Positions 37,901-50,164 of a stretch of 64,000 nucleotides of DNA are shown here, piece after piece (the first letter of the stretch is position 1; each line of letters starts with the position of its first letter). The notes under the pieces are model-generated. The model worked only from the letters and a program-made list of their open reading frames with translations, did not search any database and was not told where the DNA came from. A program made the position numbers and the translations under genes. Origin of the DNA: Acanthosoma haemorrhoidale (lineage: Eukaryota > Arthropoda > Insecta > Hemiptera > Acanthosomatidae); NCBI GenBank assembly GCA_930367205.1, contig OV884009.1:119611454-119675453 (forward strand). The letters are read 5' to 3'.

Positions 37901-40900
37901 CTGAATAGCGAAGATCGGCCATAACTTACCTCAATGGTCACCTACCCCCCCATACCTCGCCACTATTTAACAATTGCTTATTGACCAATAAGGCAGGTTG
38001 TGATTGTATCACTATAAAGGTTGTTGTTATTATCATCAAGGTATGCAAAGAGGTCAGTCCGTTTCGTAACACACCCTGAATAGTGAAGATCGGCCATAAC
38101 TTACCTCAATGGTCCCCCCCCCCATGCCTCGCCACTATTTAACAATTGCTTATTGACCAATAAGGCAGGTTGTTATTGAAACACTATAACGGTGGTTGTT
38201 ATCATCATCAAGGTATGCAACAAGGTCAGTCCGTTTCGTAACACCCCCTGAATAGCGAAGATCGGCCATGACTTACCTTAAAGTTCCCCCCCCCCCATAC
38301 CTCGCAGCTATTTAACAATTTCTTATTGACCAATAACGGAGATTGTTATTGTATCACTATAAAGGTTGTTGTTATTATCATCAAGGTATGCAACAAGGTC
38401 AGTCCGTTTCGTAACACCCCTGAATAGCGAAGATCGGCCATAACATACTTCAATGGTCCCCCCCTCCATACCTTGCCACTATTTAACAATTGCTTATTAA
38501 CCAATAAGGCAGATTATGATTGTAACACTATAACAGTGGTTGTTATTATCATCAAGGTATGCAACAAGGTCAGTCCGTTTCGTAACACCCCCTGAATAGC
38601 GAAGATCGGCCATGACTTACCTTAATGTTCCCCCCTCCCCCATACCTCACCACTATTTAACAATTGCTTATTGACCAATAAGGGAGATTGTTATTGTATC
38701 ACTATAAAGGTTGTTGTTATTATCATCAAGGTATGCAACAAGATCAGTCCGTTTCCTAACACCCCTGAATAGCGAAGATCGGCCATGACTTACCTTAAAG
38801 TTCCCCCCCCCCCATACCTCGCCACTATTTAACAATTGCTTATTGACCAATAAGGGAAATTGTTATTGTATCACTATAAAGGTTGTTGTTATTATCATCA
38901 AGGTATGCAAAAAGGTCAGTCCGTTTCGTAACACCCCCTGAATAGCGAAGATCGGCCATAACTTACCTCAATGGTCCCCCCCCCCCATGCCACGGTACTA
39001 TTTAACAATTGCTTATTGACCAATAAGGCAGGTTGTTATTGAAACACTATAACGGCGGTTGTTATCATCATCAAGGTATGCAACAAGGTCAGTCCGTTTC
39101 GTAACACCCCCTGAATAGCGAAGATCGGCCATGACTTACCTTAAAGTTCCCCCCCCCCATACCTCGCCACTATTTAACGATTGCTTATTGACCAATAAGG
39201 GAGATTGTTATTGTATAACTATAAAGGTTGTTGTTATTATCATCAAGGTATGCAACAAGGTCAGTCCGTTTCGTAACACCCCTGAATAGCGAAGATCGGC
39301 CATAACTTACCTCAATGGTCACCCCCCCCATACCTCGCCACTATTTAACAATTGCTTATTGACCAATAAGGCAGATTGTGATTGTTTCACTATAAAGGTT
39401 GTTGTTATTATCATCAAGGTATGCAAAAAGGTCAGTCCGTTTCGTAACACCCCCTGAATAGTGAAGATCGGCCATAACTTACCTCAATGGTCCCCCCCCC
39501 ATGGCTCGCCACTATTTAACAATTGCTTATTGACCAATAAGGCAGATTGTGATTGTATCACTATAAAGGTTGTTATTATTATCATTTAGGTATGCAAAAA
39601 GGTCAGTCCGTTTCGTAATACCCCCTGAATAGTGAAGATCGGCCATAACTTACCTCTATAGTCCCCCCCCCCATGCCTCGCCACTATTTAACAATTGCTT
39701 ATTGACCAATAAGGCAGATTGTGATTGTAACACTATAACGGTGGCTGTTATTATCATCAAGGTATGCAACAAGTTCAGTCCGTTTCGTAACACCCCTGAA
39801 TAGCGAAGATCGGCCATAACTTACCTCAATGGTCACCTACCCCCCCATACCTCGCCACTATTTAACAATTGCTTATTGGCCAATAAGGCAGATTGTGATT
39901 GTATCACTATAAAGGTTGTTGTTATTATCATCAAGGTATGCAACAAGTTCAGTCCGTTTCGTAACACCCCCTGAATAGTGAAGATCGGCCATAACATACC
40001 TCAATGGTCCCCCCCCCCCTCCATACCTTGCCACTATTTAACAATTGCTTATTGACCAATAAGGCAGATTGTGAATGTAACACTATAACGGTGGTTGTTA
40101 TTATCATCAAGGTATGCAAAAAGGTCAGTCCGTTTCGTAACACCCCCTGAATAGTGAAGATCGGCCATAACTTACCTCAATGGTCCCCCCCCCATGCCTC
40201 GCCACTATTTAACAATTGCTTATTGACCAATAAGGGAGATTGTTATTGTATCACTATAAAGGTTGTTGTTATTATCATCAAAGTATGCAACAAGGTCAGT
40301 CCGTTTCGTAACACCCCCTGAATAGCGAAGATCGGCCATGACTTACCTTAAAGTTCCCCCCCCCATACCTCGCAGCTATTTAACAATTTCTTATTGACCA
40401 ATAAGGGAGATTGTTATTGTATCACTATAAAGGTTGTTGTTATTATCATCAAGGTATGCAACAAGGTCAGTCCGTTTCGTAACACCCCTGAATAGCGAAG
40501 ATCGGCCATAACTTATCTCAATGGTCCCCCCCTCCATACCTTGCCACTATTTAACAATTGCTTATTAACCAATAAGGCAGATTATGATTGTAACACTATA
40601 ACGGTGGTTGTTATTATCATCAAGGTATGCAACAAGGTCAGTCCGTTTCGTAACACCCCCTGAATAGCGAAGATCGGCCATGACTTACCTTAATGTTCCC
40701 CCCTCCCCCATACCTCACCACTATTTAACAATTGCTTATTGACCAATAAGGGAGATTGTTATTGTATCACTATAAAGGTTGTTGTTATTATCATCAAGGT
40801 ATGCAACAAGATCAGTCCGTTTCCTAACACCCCTGAATAGCGAAGATCGGCCATGACTTACCTTAAAGTTCCCCCCCCCATACCTCGCCACTATTTAACA

Positions 40901-41452
40901 ATTGCTTATTGACCAATAAGGGAAATTGTTATTGTATCACTATAAAGGTTGTTGTTATTATCATCAAGGTATGCAAAAAGGTCAGTCCGTTTCGTAACAC
41001 CCCCTGAATAGCGAAGATCGGCCATAACTTACCTCAATGGTCCCCCCCCCCATGCCACGGTACTATTTAACAATTGCTTATTGACCAATAAGGCAGGTTG
41101 TTATTGAAACACTATAACGGCGGTTGTTATCATCATCAAGGTATGCAACAAGGTCAGTCCGTTTCGTAACACCCCCTGAATAGCGAAGATCGGCCATGAC
41201 TTACCTTAAAGTTCCCCCCCCCCATACCTCGCCACTATTTAACAATTGCTTATTGACCAATAAGGGAGATTGTTATTGTATAACTATAAAGGTTGTTGTT
41301 ATTATCATCAAGGTATGCAACAAGGTCAGTCCGTTTCGTAACACCCCTGAATAGCGAAGATCGGCCATAACTTACCTCAATGGTCACCCCCCCCCCATAC
41401 CTCGCCACTATTTAACAATTGCTTATTGACCAATAAGGCAGATTGTGATTGT
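32180..41452 (+). repeat. 9.3-kb segment, copy B
   Basis: This is the second copy of 16,300-25,577, with matching marker order throughout. Its own changes include ATCAATGTATGC at 34,241, TTGTTGCTATTATC at 37,331, AATAACGGAG at 38,332, and a GGGAG/TTATT monomer at 40,233 where copy A has GGCAG/GTGATT. Copy B's left third overlaps the 11-monomer array, so both came from the same amplified family. Confidence 0.87.
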
Positions 41453-42402
41453 TTCACTATAAAGGTTGTTGTTATTATCATCAAGGTATGCAAAAAGGTC
41501 AGTCCGTTTCGTAACACACCCTGAATAGTGAAGATCGGCCATAACTTACCTCAATGGTCCCCCCCCCCCCATGGCTCGCCACTATTTAACAATTGCTTAT
41601 TGACCAATAAGGCAGATTGTGATTGTATCACTATAAAGGTTGTTGTTATTATCATTTAGGTATGCAAAAAGGTCAGTCCGTTTCGTAATACCCCCTGAAT
41701 AGTGAAGATCGGCCATAACTTACCTCTATAGTCCCCCCCCCCATGCCTCGCCACTATTAACCAATTGCTTATTGACCAATAAGGCAGATTGTGATTGTAA
41801 CACTATAACGGTTGCTGTTATTATCATCAAGGTATGCAACAAGTTCAGTCCGTTTCGTAACACCCCTGAATAGCGAAGATCGGCCATAACTTACCTCAAT
41901 GGTCACCTACCCCCCCATACCTCGCCACTATTTAACAATTGCTTATTGACCAATAAGGCAGATTGTGATTGTATCACTATAAAGGTTGTTGTTATTATCA
42001 TCAAGGTATGCAATAAGTTCAGTCCGTTTCGTAACACCCCCTGAATAGTGAAGATCGGCCATAACATACCTCAATGGTCCCCCCCCTCCATACCTTGCCA
42101 CTATTTAACAATTGCTTATTGACCAATAAGGCAGATTGTGATTGTAACACTATAACGGTGGTTGTTATTATCATCAAGGTATGCAAAAAGGTCAGTCCGT
42201 TTCGTAACACCCCCTGAATAGTGAAGATCGGCCATAACTTACCTCAATGGTCCCCCCCCCATGCCTCGCCACTATTTAACAATTGCTTATTGACCAATAA
42301 GGCAGGTTGTTATTGTATCACTATAAAGGTTGTTGTTATTATCATCAAAGTATGCAACAAGGTCAGTCCGTTTCGTAACACCCCTGAATAGCGAAGATCG
42401 GC
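41452..42402 (+). repeat. Transition from region II monomers to the assembly gap
   Basis: Five to six monomers. The first ones still show region II signatures (TTTCACTATAAAGG, ATCATTTAGG, CTCTATAG, and GGTTGCTGTT at 41,810, a variant of GGTGGCTGTT). One has the private form CACTATTAACCAATTGC at about 41,752. The last monomer before the gap matches 11,581-11,680 exactly. Confidence 0.8.
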
Positions 42403-42602
42403 NNNNNNNNNNNNNNNNNNNNNNNNNNNNNNNNNNNNNNNNNNNNNNNNNNNNNNNNNNNNNNNNNNNNNNNNNNNNNNNNNNNNNNNNNNNNNNNNNN
42501 NNNNNNNNNNNNNNNNNNNNNNNNNNNNNNNNNNNNNNNNNNNNNNNNNNNNNNNNNNNNNNNNNNNNNNNNNNNNNNNNNNNNNNNNNNNNNNNNNNNN
42601 NN
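42403..42602. other. Assembly gap, exactly 200 N
   Basis: A 200-N run is a placeholder length used by scaffolding software, not a measured size. The left flank ends in GAAGATCGGC and the right flank begins with CATAACTTACC; joined, they restore the normal GAAGATCGGCCATAAC with no base missing or extra. The flanks also match one continuous stretch at about 11,570-12,400, where nothing separates them. The gap therefore looks like a zero-length break or a loss of whole repeat units. Confidence 0.97.
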
Positions 42603-43300
42603 CATAACTTACCTCAATGGTCACCCCCCCCCCCCATACCTCGCCACTATTTAACAATTGCTTATTGACCAATAAGGCAGATTGTGATTGTATCACTATA
42701 AAGGTTGTTGTTATTATCATCAAGGTATGCAAAAAGGTCAGTCCGTTTCGTAACACCCCCTGAATAGTGAAGATCGGCCATAACTTACCTCAATGGTCCC
42801 CCCCCCCCCATGCCTCGCCACTATTTAACAATTGCTTATTGACCAATAAGGCAGATTGTGATTGTATCACTATAAAGGTTGTTGTTATTATCATTAAGGT
42901 ATGCAAAAAGGTCAGTCCGATTCGTAACACCCCCTGAATAGTGAAGATCGGCCATAACTTACCTCTATAGTCCCCCCCCCCATGCCTCGCCACTATTTAA
43001 CAATTGCTTATTGACCAATAAGGCAGATTGTGATTGTAACACTATAACGGTGGTTGTTATCATCATCAAGGTATGCAACAAGGTCAGTCCGTTTCGTAAC
43101 ACCCCTGAATAGCGAAGATCGGCCATAACTTACCTCAATGGTCACCTACCCCCCCATACCTCGCCACTATTTAACAATTGCTTATTGACCAATAAGGCAG
43201 ATTGTGATTGTATCACTATAAAGGTTGTTGTTATTATCATCAAGGTATGCAACAAGTTCAGTCTGTTTCGTAACACCCCCTGAATAGTGAAGATCGGCCA
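42603..43300 (+). repeat. Right flank of the gap, copy of 11,684-12,375
   Basis: Monomers follow the order TCACCCC, ATGCCTCGCC, CATTAAGG/CTCTATAG, GTTATCATCATC/CACCTACC, CAGTCTGTTTCG, the same as 11,684-12,375. One private change is CAGTCCGATTCG at about 42,914, which is shared with about 50,186 and marks the left edge of the 7.28-kb duplication. Confidence 0.85.
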
Positions 43301-44075
43301 TAACATACCTCAATGGTCCCCCCCCTCCATACCTTGCCACTATTTAACAATTGCTTATTGACCAATAAGGCAGATTGTGATTGTAACACTATAACGGTGG
43401 TTGTTATTATCATCAAGGTATGCAACAAGTTCAGTCCGTTTCGTAACACCCCCTGAATAGTGAAGATCGGCCATAACATACCTCAATGGTCCCCCCCCTC
43501 CATACCTTGCCACTATTTAACAATTGCTTATTGACCAATAAGGCAGATTGTGATTGTAACACTATGACGGTGGTTGTTATTATCATCAAGGTATGCAACA
43601 AGTTCAGTCCGTTTCGTAACACCCCCTGAATAGTGAAGATCGGCCATAACATACCTCAATGGTCCCCCCCCCTCCATACCTTGCCACTATTTAACAATTG
43701 CTTATTGACCAATAAGGGAGATTGTTATTGTATCACTATAAAGGTTGTTGTTATTATCATCAAGGTATGCAACAAGGTCAGTCCGTTTCGTAACACCCCT
43801 GAATAGCGAAGATCGGCCATAACTTACCTCAATGGTAACCCCCCCCCATACCTCGCCACTATTTAACAATTGCTTATTGACCAATAAGGGAGATTGTTAT
43901 TGTATCACTATAAAGGTTGTTGTTATTATCATCAAGGTATGCAACAAGGTCATTCCGTTTCGTAACACCCCCTGAATAGCAAAGATCGGGCATAACTTAC
44001 CTTAATGGTCCCCCCCCCCTCATACCTCGCTACTATTTAACAATTGCTTATTGACGAAAAAGGATGATTTTTATT

Positions 44076-45905
44076 GTAACACTATGACGGTGGTTGTTAT
44101 TATCATCAAGGTATGCAACAAGTTCAGTCCGTTTCGTAACACCCCCTGAATAGTGAAGATCGGCCATAACATACCTCAATGGTCCCCCCCCCCTCCATAC
44201 CTTGCCACTATTTAACAATTGCTTATTGACCAATAAGGCAGATTGTGATTGTAACACTATAACGGTGGTTGTTATTATCATCAAGGTATGCAAAAAGGTC
44301 AGTCCGTTTCGTAACACCTCCTGAATAGTGAAGATCGGCCATAACTTACCTCAATGGTCCCCGTCTCATACCTCGCCACTATTTAACAATTGCTTATTGA
44401 CCAATAAGGCAGGTTGTTATTGAAACACAATAACAGTGGTTGTTATCATCATCAAGGTATGCAACAAGGTCAGTCCGTTTCGTAACACCCCCTGAATAGC
44501 GAAGATCGGCCATGACTTACCTTAATGTCCCCCCCCCCAATACCTCACCACTATTTAACAATTGCTTATTGACCAATAAGGGAGATTGTTATTGTATCAC
44601 TATAAAGGTTGTTGTTATAATCATCAAGGTATGCAACAAGGTCAGTCCGTTTCGTAACACCCCCTGAATAGTGAAGATCGGCCATAACATACCTCAATGG
44701 TCCCCCCCCCTCCATACCTTGCCACTATTTAACAATTGCTTATTGACCAATAAGGCAGATTGTGATTGTAACACTATAACGGTGGTTGTTATTATCATCA
44801 AGGTATGCAACAAGTTCAGTCCGTTTCGTAAAACCCCCTGAATAGTGAAGATCGGCCATAACTTACCTCAATGGTCCCCGTCTCATACCTCGCCACTATT
44901 TAACAATTGCTTATTGACCAATAAGGCAAATTGTGATTGTAACACTATGACGGTGGTTGTTATTATCATCAAGGTATGCAACAAGTTCAGTCCGTTTCGT
45001 AACACCCCCTGAATAGTGAAGATCTGCCATAACATACCTCAATGGTCCCCCCCCCTCCATACCTTGCCACTATTTAACAATTGCTTATTGACCAATAAGG
45101 CAGATTGTGATTGTAACACTATAACGGTGGTTGTTATTATCATCAAGGTATGCAAAAAGGTCAGTCCGTTTCGTAACACCCCCTGAATAGTGAAGATCGG
45201 CCATAACTTACCTCAATGGTCCCCGTCTCATACCTCGCCACTATTTAACAATTGCTTATTGACCAATAAGGCAGGTTGTTATTGAAACACAATAACAGTG
45301 GTTGTTATCATCATCAAGGTATGCAACAAGGTCAGTCCGTTTCGTAACACCCCCTGAATATTGAAGATCGGCCATGACTTACCTTAATGTTCCCCCCCCC
45401 CCATACCTCGCCACTATTTAACAATTGCTTATTGACCAATAAGGCAGATTGTTACTGTATCACTATAAAGGTTGTTGTTATTATCATCTAGGTATGCAAC
45501 AAGGTCAGTCCGTTTCGTAACACCCCTGAATAGCGAAGATCAGCCATAACTTACCTCAATGGTCACCCCCCCCCCCCATACCTCGCCACTATTTAACAAT
45601 TGCTTATTGACCAATAAGGGAGATTGTTATTGTATCACTATAAAGGTGGTTGTTATTATCATCAAGGTATGCAAAAAGGTCAGTCCGTTTCGTAACACCC
45701 CCTGAATAGTGAAGATCGGCCATAACATACCTCAATGGTCCCTCCTCTCCATACCTCGCTACTATTTAACAATTGCTTATTGACCAATAGGGCAGGTTGT
45801 TATTGAAACACTATAACGGTGGTTGTTATCATCATCAAGGTATGCAACAAGGTCAGTCCGTTTCGTAACACCCCCTGAATAGCGAAGATCGGCCATAACT
45901 TACCT
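44076..45905 (+). repeat. 1.83-kb sub-block inside the 7.28-kb unit, copy 1
   Basis: The order TATGACGG, CTCCATACC, CCCCGTCTC, GAAACACAATAACAG, CATGAC/TTAATGTCC, TTATAATCATC, GTAAAACCCC, GGCAAATTG, GATCTGCC, CCCCGTCTC, GAATATTGAAG, ATCATCTAGG, CCTCCTCTCC repeats at 47,533-49,366, 3,461 bp downstream. It ends where TCAATGGTAACCCC here is replaced by TCAATGGTCACCTACC in the second copy. Confidence 0.85.
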
Positions 45906-47532
45906 CAATGGTAACCCCCCCCCCCATACCTCGCCACTATTTAACAATTGCTTATTGACCAATAAGGGAGATTGTTATTGTATCACTATAAAGGTTGTTG
46001 TTATTATCATCAAGGTATGCAACAAGGTCATTCCGTTTCGTAACACCCCCTGAATAGCAAAGATCGGGCATAACTTACCTCAATGGTCCCCCCCCCCTCA
46101 TACCTCGCTACTATTTAACAATTGCTTATTGACGAAAAAGGATGATTTTTATTGTAACACTATGACGGTGGTTGTTATTATCATCAAGGTATGCAACAAG
46201 TTCAGTCCGTTTCGTAACACCCCCTGAATAGTGAAGATCGGCCATAACATACCTCAATGGTCCCCCCCCCCCTCCATACCTTGCCACTATTTAACAATTG
46301 CTTATTGACCAATAAGGCAGATTGTGATTGTAACACTATAACGGTGGTAGTTATTATCATCAAGGTATGCAAAAAGGTCAGTCCGTTTCGTAACACCTCC
46401 TGAATAGTGAAGATCGGCCATAACTTACCTCAATGGTCCCCGTCTCATACCTCGCCACTATTTAACAATTGCTTATTGACCAATAAGGCAGGTTGTTATT
46501 GAAACACAATAACAGTGGTTGTTATCATCATCAAGGTATGCAACAAGGTCAGTCCGTTTCGTAACACCCCCTGAATAGCGAAGATCGGCCATGACTTACC
46601 TTAATGTCCCCCCCCCAATACCTCACCACTATTTAACAATTGCTTATTTTCCAATAAGGCAGGTTGTTATTGAAACACAATAACAGTGGTTGTTATAATC
46701 ATCAAGGTATGCAACAAGTTCAGTCCGTTTCGTAACACCCCCTGAATAGTGAAGATCGGCCATAACATACCTCAATGGTCCCCCCCCCCTCCAAACCTTG
46801 CCACTATTTAACAATTACTTATTGACCAATAAGGCAGATTGTGATTGTAACACTATAACGGTGGTTGTTATTATCATCAAGGTATGCAAAAAGGTCAGTC
46901 CGTTTCGTAACACCCCCTGAATAGTGAAGATCGGCCATAACTTACCTCAATGGTCCCCGTCTCATACCTCGCCACTATTTAACAATTGCTTATTGACCAA
47001 TAAGGCAGGTTGTTATTGAAACACAATAACAGTGGTTGTTATCATCATCAAGGTATGCAACAAGGTCAGTCCGTTTCGTAACACCCCCTGAATAGCGAAG
47101 ATCGGCCATGACTTACCTTAATGTCCCCCCCCCCATACCTCACTACTATTTAACAATTGCTTATTGACCAATAAGGGAGATTGTTATTGTATCACTATAA
47201 AGGTTGTTGTTATTATCATCAAGGTATTCAACAAGGTCAGTCCGTTTCGTAACACCCCTGAATAGCGAAGATCGGCCATAACTTACCTCAATGGTCACCC
47301 CCTCCATACCTCGCCACTATTTAACAATTGCTTATTGACTAATAAGGGAGATTGTTATTGTATCACTATAAAGGTGGTTGTTATTATCATCAAGGTATGC
47401 AAAAAGGTCAGTCCGTTTCGTAACACCCCCTGAATAGTGAAGATCGGCCATAACATACCTCAATGGTCCCCCCCCTCCATACCTTGCCACTATTTAACAA
47501 TTGCTTATTGACCAATAAGGCAGATTGTGATT

Positions 47533-49366
47533 GTAACACTATGACGGTGGTTGTTATTATCATCAAGGTATGCAACAAGTTCAGTCCGTTTCGTAACACC
47601 CCCTGAATAGTGAAGATCGGCCATAACATACCTCAATGGTCCCCCCCCCCCCTCCATACCTTGCCACTATTTAACAATTGCTTATTGACCAATAAGGCAG
47701 ATTGTGATTGTAACACTATAACGGTGGTTGTTATTATCATCAAGGTATGCAAAAAGGTCAGTCCGTTTCGTAACACCTCCTGAATAGTGAAGATCGGCCA
47801 TAACTTACCTCAATGGTCCCCGTCTCATACCTCGCCACTATTTAACAATTGCTTATTGACCAATAAGGCAGGTTGTTATTGAAAAACAATAACAGTGGTT
47901 GTTATCATCATCAAGGTATGCAACAAGGTCAGTCCGTTTCGTAACACCCCCTGAATAGCGAAGATCGGCCATGACTTACCTTAATGTCCCCCCCCCCCCA
48001 ATACCTCACCACTATTTAACAATTGCTTATTGACCAATAAGGGAGATTGTTATTGTATCACTATAAAGGTTGTTGTTATAATCATCAAGGTATGCAACAA
48101 GGTCAGTCCGTTTCGTAACACCCCCTGAATAGTGAAGATCGGCCATAACATACCTCAATGGTCCCCCCCCCTCCATACCTTGCCACTATTTAACAATTGC
48201 TTATTGACCAATAAGGCAGATTGTGATTGTAACACTATAACGGTGGTTGTTATTATCATCAAGGTATGCAACAAGTTCAGTCCGTTTCGTAAAACCCCCT
48301 GAATAGTGAAGATCGGCCATAACTTACCTCAATGGTCCCCGTCTCATACCTCGCCACTATTTAACAATTGCTTATTGACCAATAAGGCAAATTGTGATTG
48401 TAACACTATGACGGTGGTTGTTATTATCATCAAGGTATGCAACAAGTTCAGTCCGTTTCGTAACACCCCCTGAATAGTGAAGATCTGCCATAACATACCT
48501 CAATGGTCCCCCCCCCTCCATACCTTGCCACTATTTAACAATTGCTTATTGACCAATAAGGCAGATTGTGATTGTAACACTATAACGGTGGTTGTTATTA
48601 TCATCAAGGTATGCAAAAAGGTCAGTCCGTTTCGTAAAACCCCCTGAATAGTGAAGATCGGCCATAACTTACCTCAATGGTCCCCGTCTCATACCTCGCC
48701 ACTATTTAACAATTGCTTATTGACCAATAAGGCAGGTTGTTATTGAAACACAATAACAGTGGTTGTTATCATCATCAAGGTATGCAACAAGGTCAGTCCG
48801 TTTCGTAACACCCCCTGAATATTGAAGATCGGCCATGACTTACCTTAATGTTCCCCCCCCCCCATACCTCGCCACTATTTAACAATTGCTTATTGACCAA
48901 TAAGGCAGATTGTTACTGTATCACTATAAAGGTTGTTGTTATTATCATCTAGGTATGCAACAAGGTCAGTCCGTTTCGTAACACCCCTGAATAGCGAAGA
49001 TCAGCCATAACTTACCTCAATGGTCACCCCCCCCCCCATACCTCGCCACTATTTAACAATTGCTTATTGACCAATAAGGGAGATTGTTATTGTATCACTA
49101 TAAAGGTGGTTGTTATTATCATCAAGGTATGCAAAAAGGTCAGTCCGTTTCGTAACACCCCCTGAATAGTGAAGATCGGCCATAACATACCTCAATGGTC
49201 CCTCCTCTCCATACCTCGCTACTATTTAACAATTGCTTATTGACCAATAGGGCAGGTTGTTATTGAAACACTATAACGGTGGTTGTTATCATCATCAAGG
49301 TATGCAACAAGGTCAGTCCGTTTCGTAACACCCCCTGAATAGCGAAGATCGGCCATAACTTACCTC
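47533..49366 (+). repeat. 1.83-kb sub-block inside the 7.28-kb unit, copy 2
   Basis: This is a direct repeat of 44,076-45,905; CCTCCTCTCC lies at 45,740 and 49,201. Because the 7.28-kb unit is itself duplicated, the sub-block exists four times in region III (also near 51,355 and 54,812). Small differences include GAAAAACAATAAC at 47,881 and GTAAAACCCC at 48,635. Confidence 0.85.
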
Positions 49367-50164
49367 AATGGTCACCTACCCCCCCATACCTCGCCACTAT
49401 TTAACAATTGCTTATTCACCAATAAGGCAGATTGTGATTGTATCACTATAAAGGTTGTTGTTATTATCGTCAAGGTATGCAACAAGTTCAGTCCGTTTCG
49501 TAACACCCCCTGAATAGTGAAGATCGGCCATAACATACCTCAATGGTCCCCCCCCCCCTCCATACCTTGCCACTATTTAACAATTGCTTATTGACCAATA
49601 AGGCAGATTGTGATTGTAACACTATAACGGTGGTTGTTATTATCATCAAGGTATGCAAAAAGGTCAGTCCGTTTCGTAACACCCCTGAATAGCGAAGATC
49701 GGCCATAACTTACCTCAATGTTCCCCGTCTCATACCTCGCCACTATTTAACAATTGCTTATTGACCAATAAGGCAGATTGTGATTGTATCACAATAAAGG
49801 TTATTGTTATTATCATCAAGGTATGCAACAAGGTCATTCCGTTTCGTAGCACCCCCTGAATAGCGAAGATCGGGCATTACTTACCTCAATGGTCACCTAC
49901 CCCCCCATACCTCGCCACTATTTAACAATTGCTTATTGACCAATAAGGCAGATTGTGATTGTATCACTATAAAGGTTGTTGTTATTATTATCAAGGTATG
50001 CAACAAGTTCAGTCCGTTTCGTAACACCCCCTGAATAGTGAAGATCGGCCATAACATACCTCTATGGTCCCCCCCCCCCTCCATACCTTGCCACTATTTA
50101 ACAATTGCTTATTGACCAATAAGGCAGATTGTGATTGTAACACTATAACGGTGGTTGTTATTAT

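Noticed and set aside
42310..42756. A 148-codon minus-strand open frame and two others across 42,330-42,668
   Set aside because: They run through the 200-N gap and are open only because N codons are not stops.
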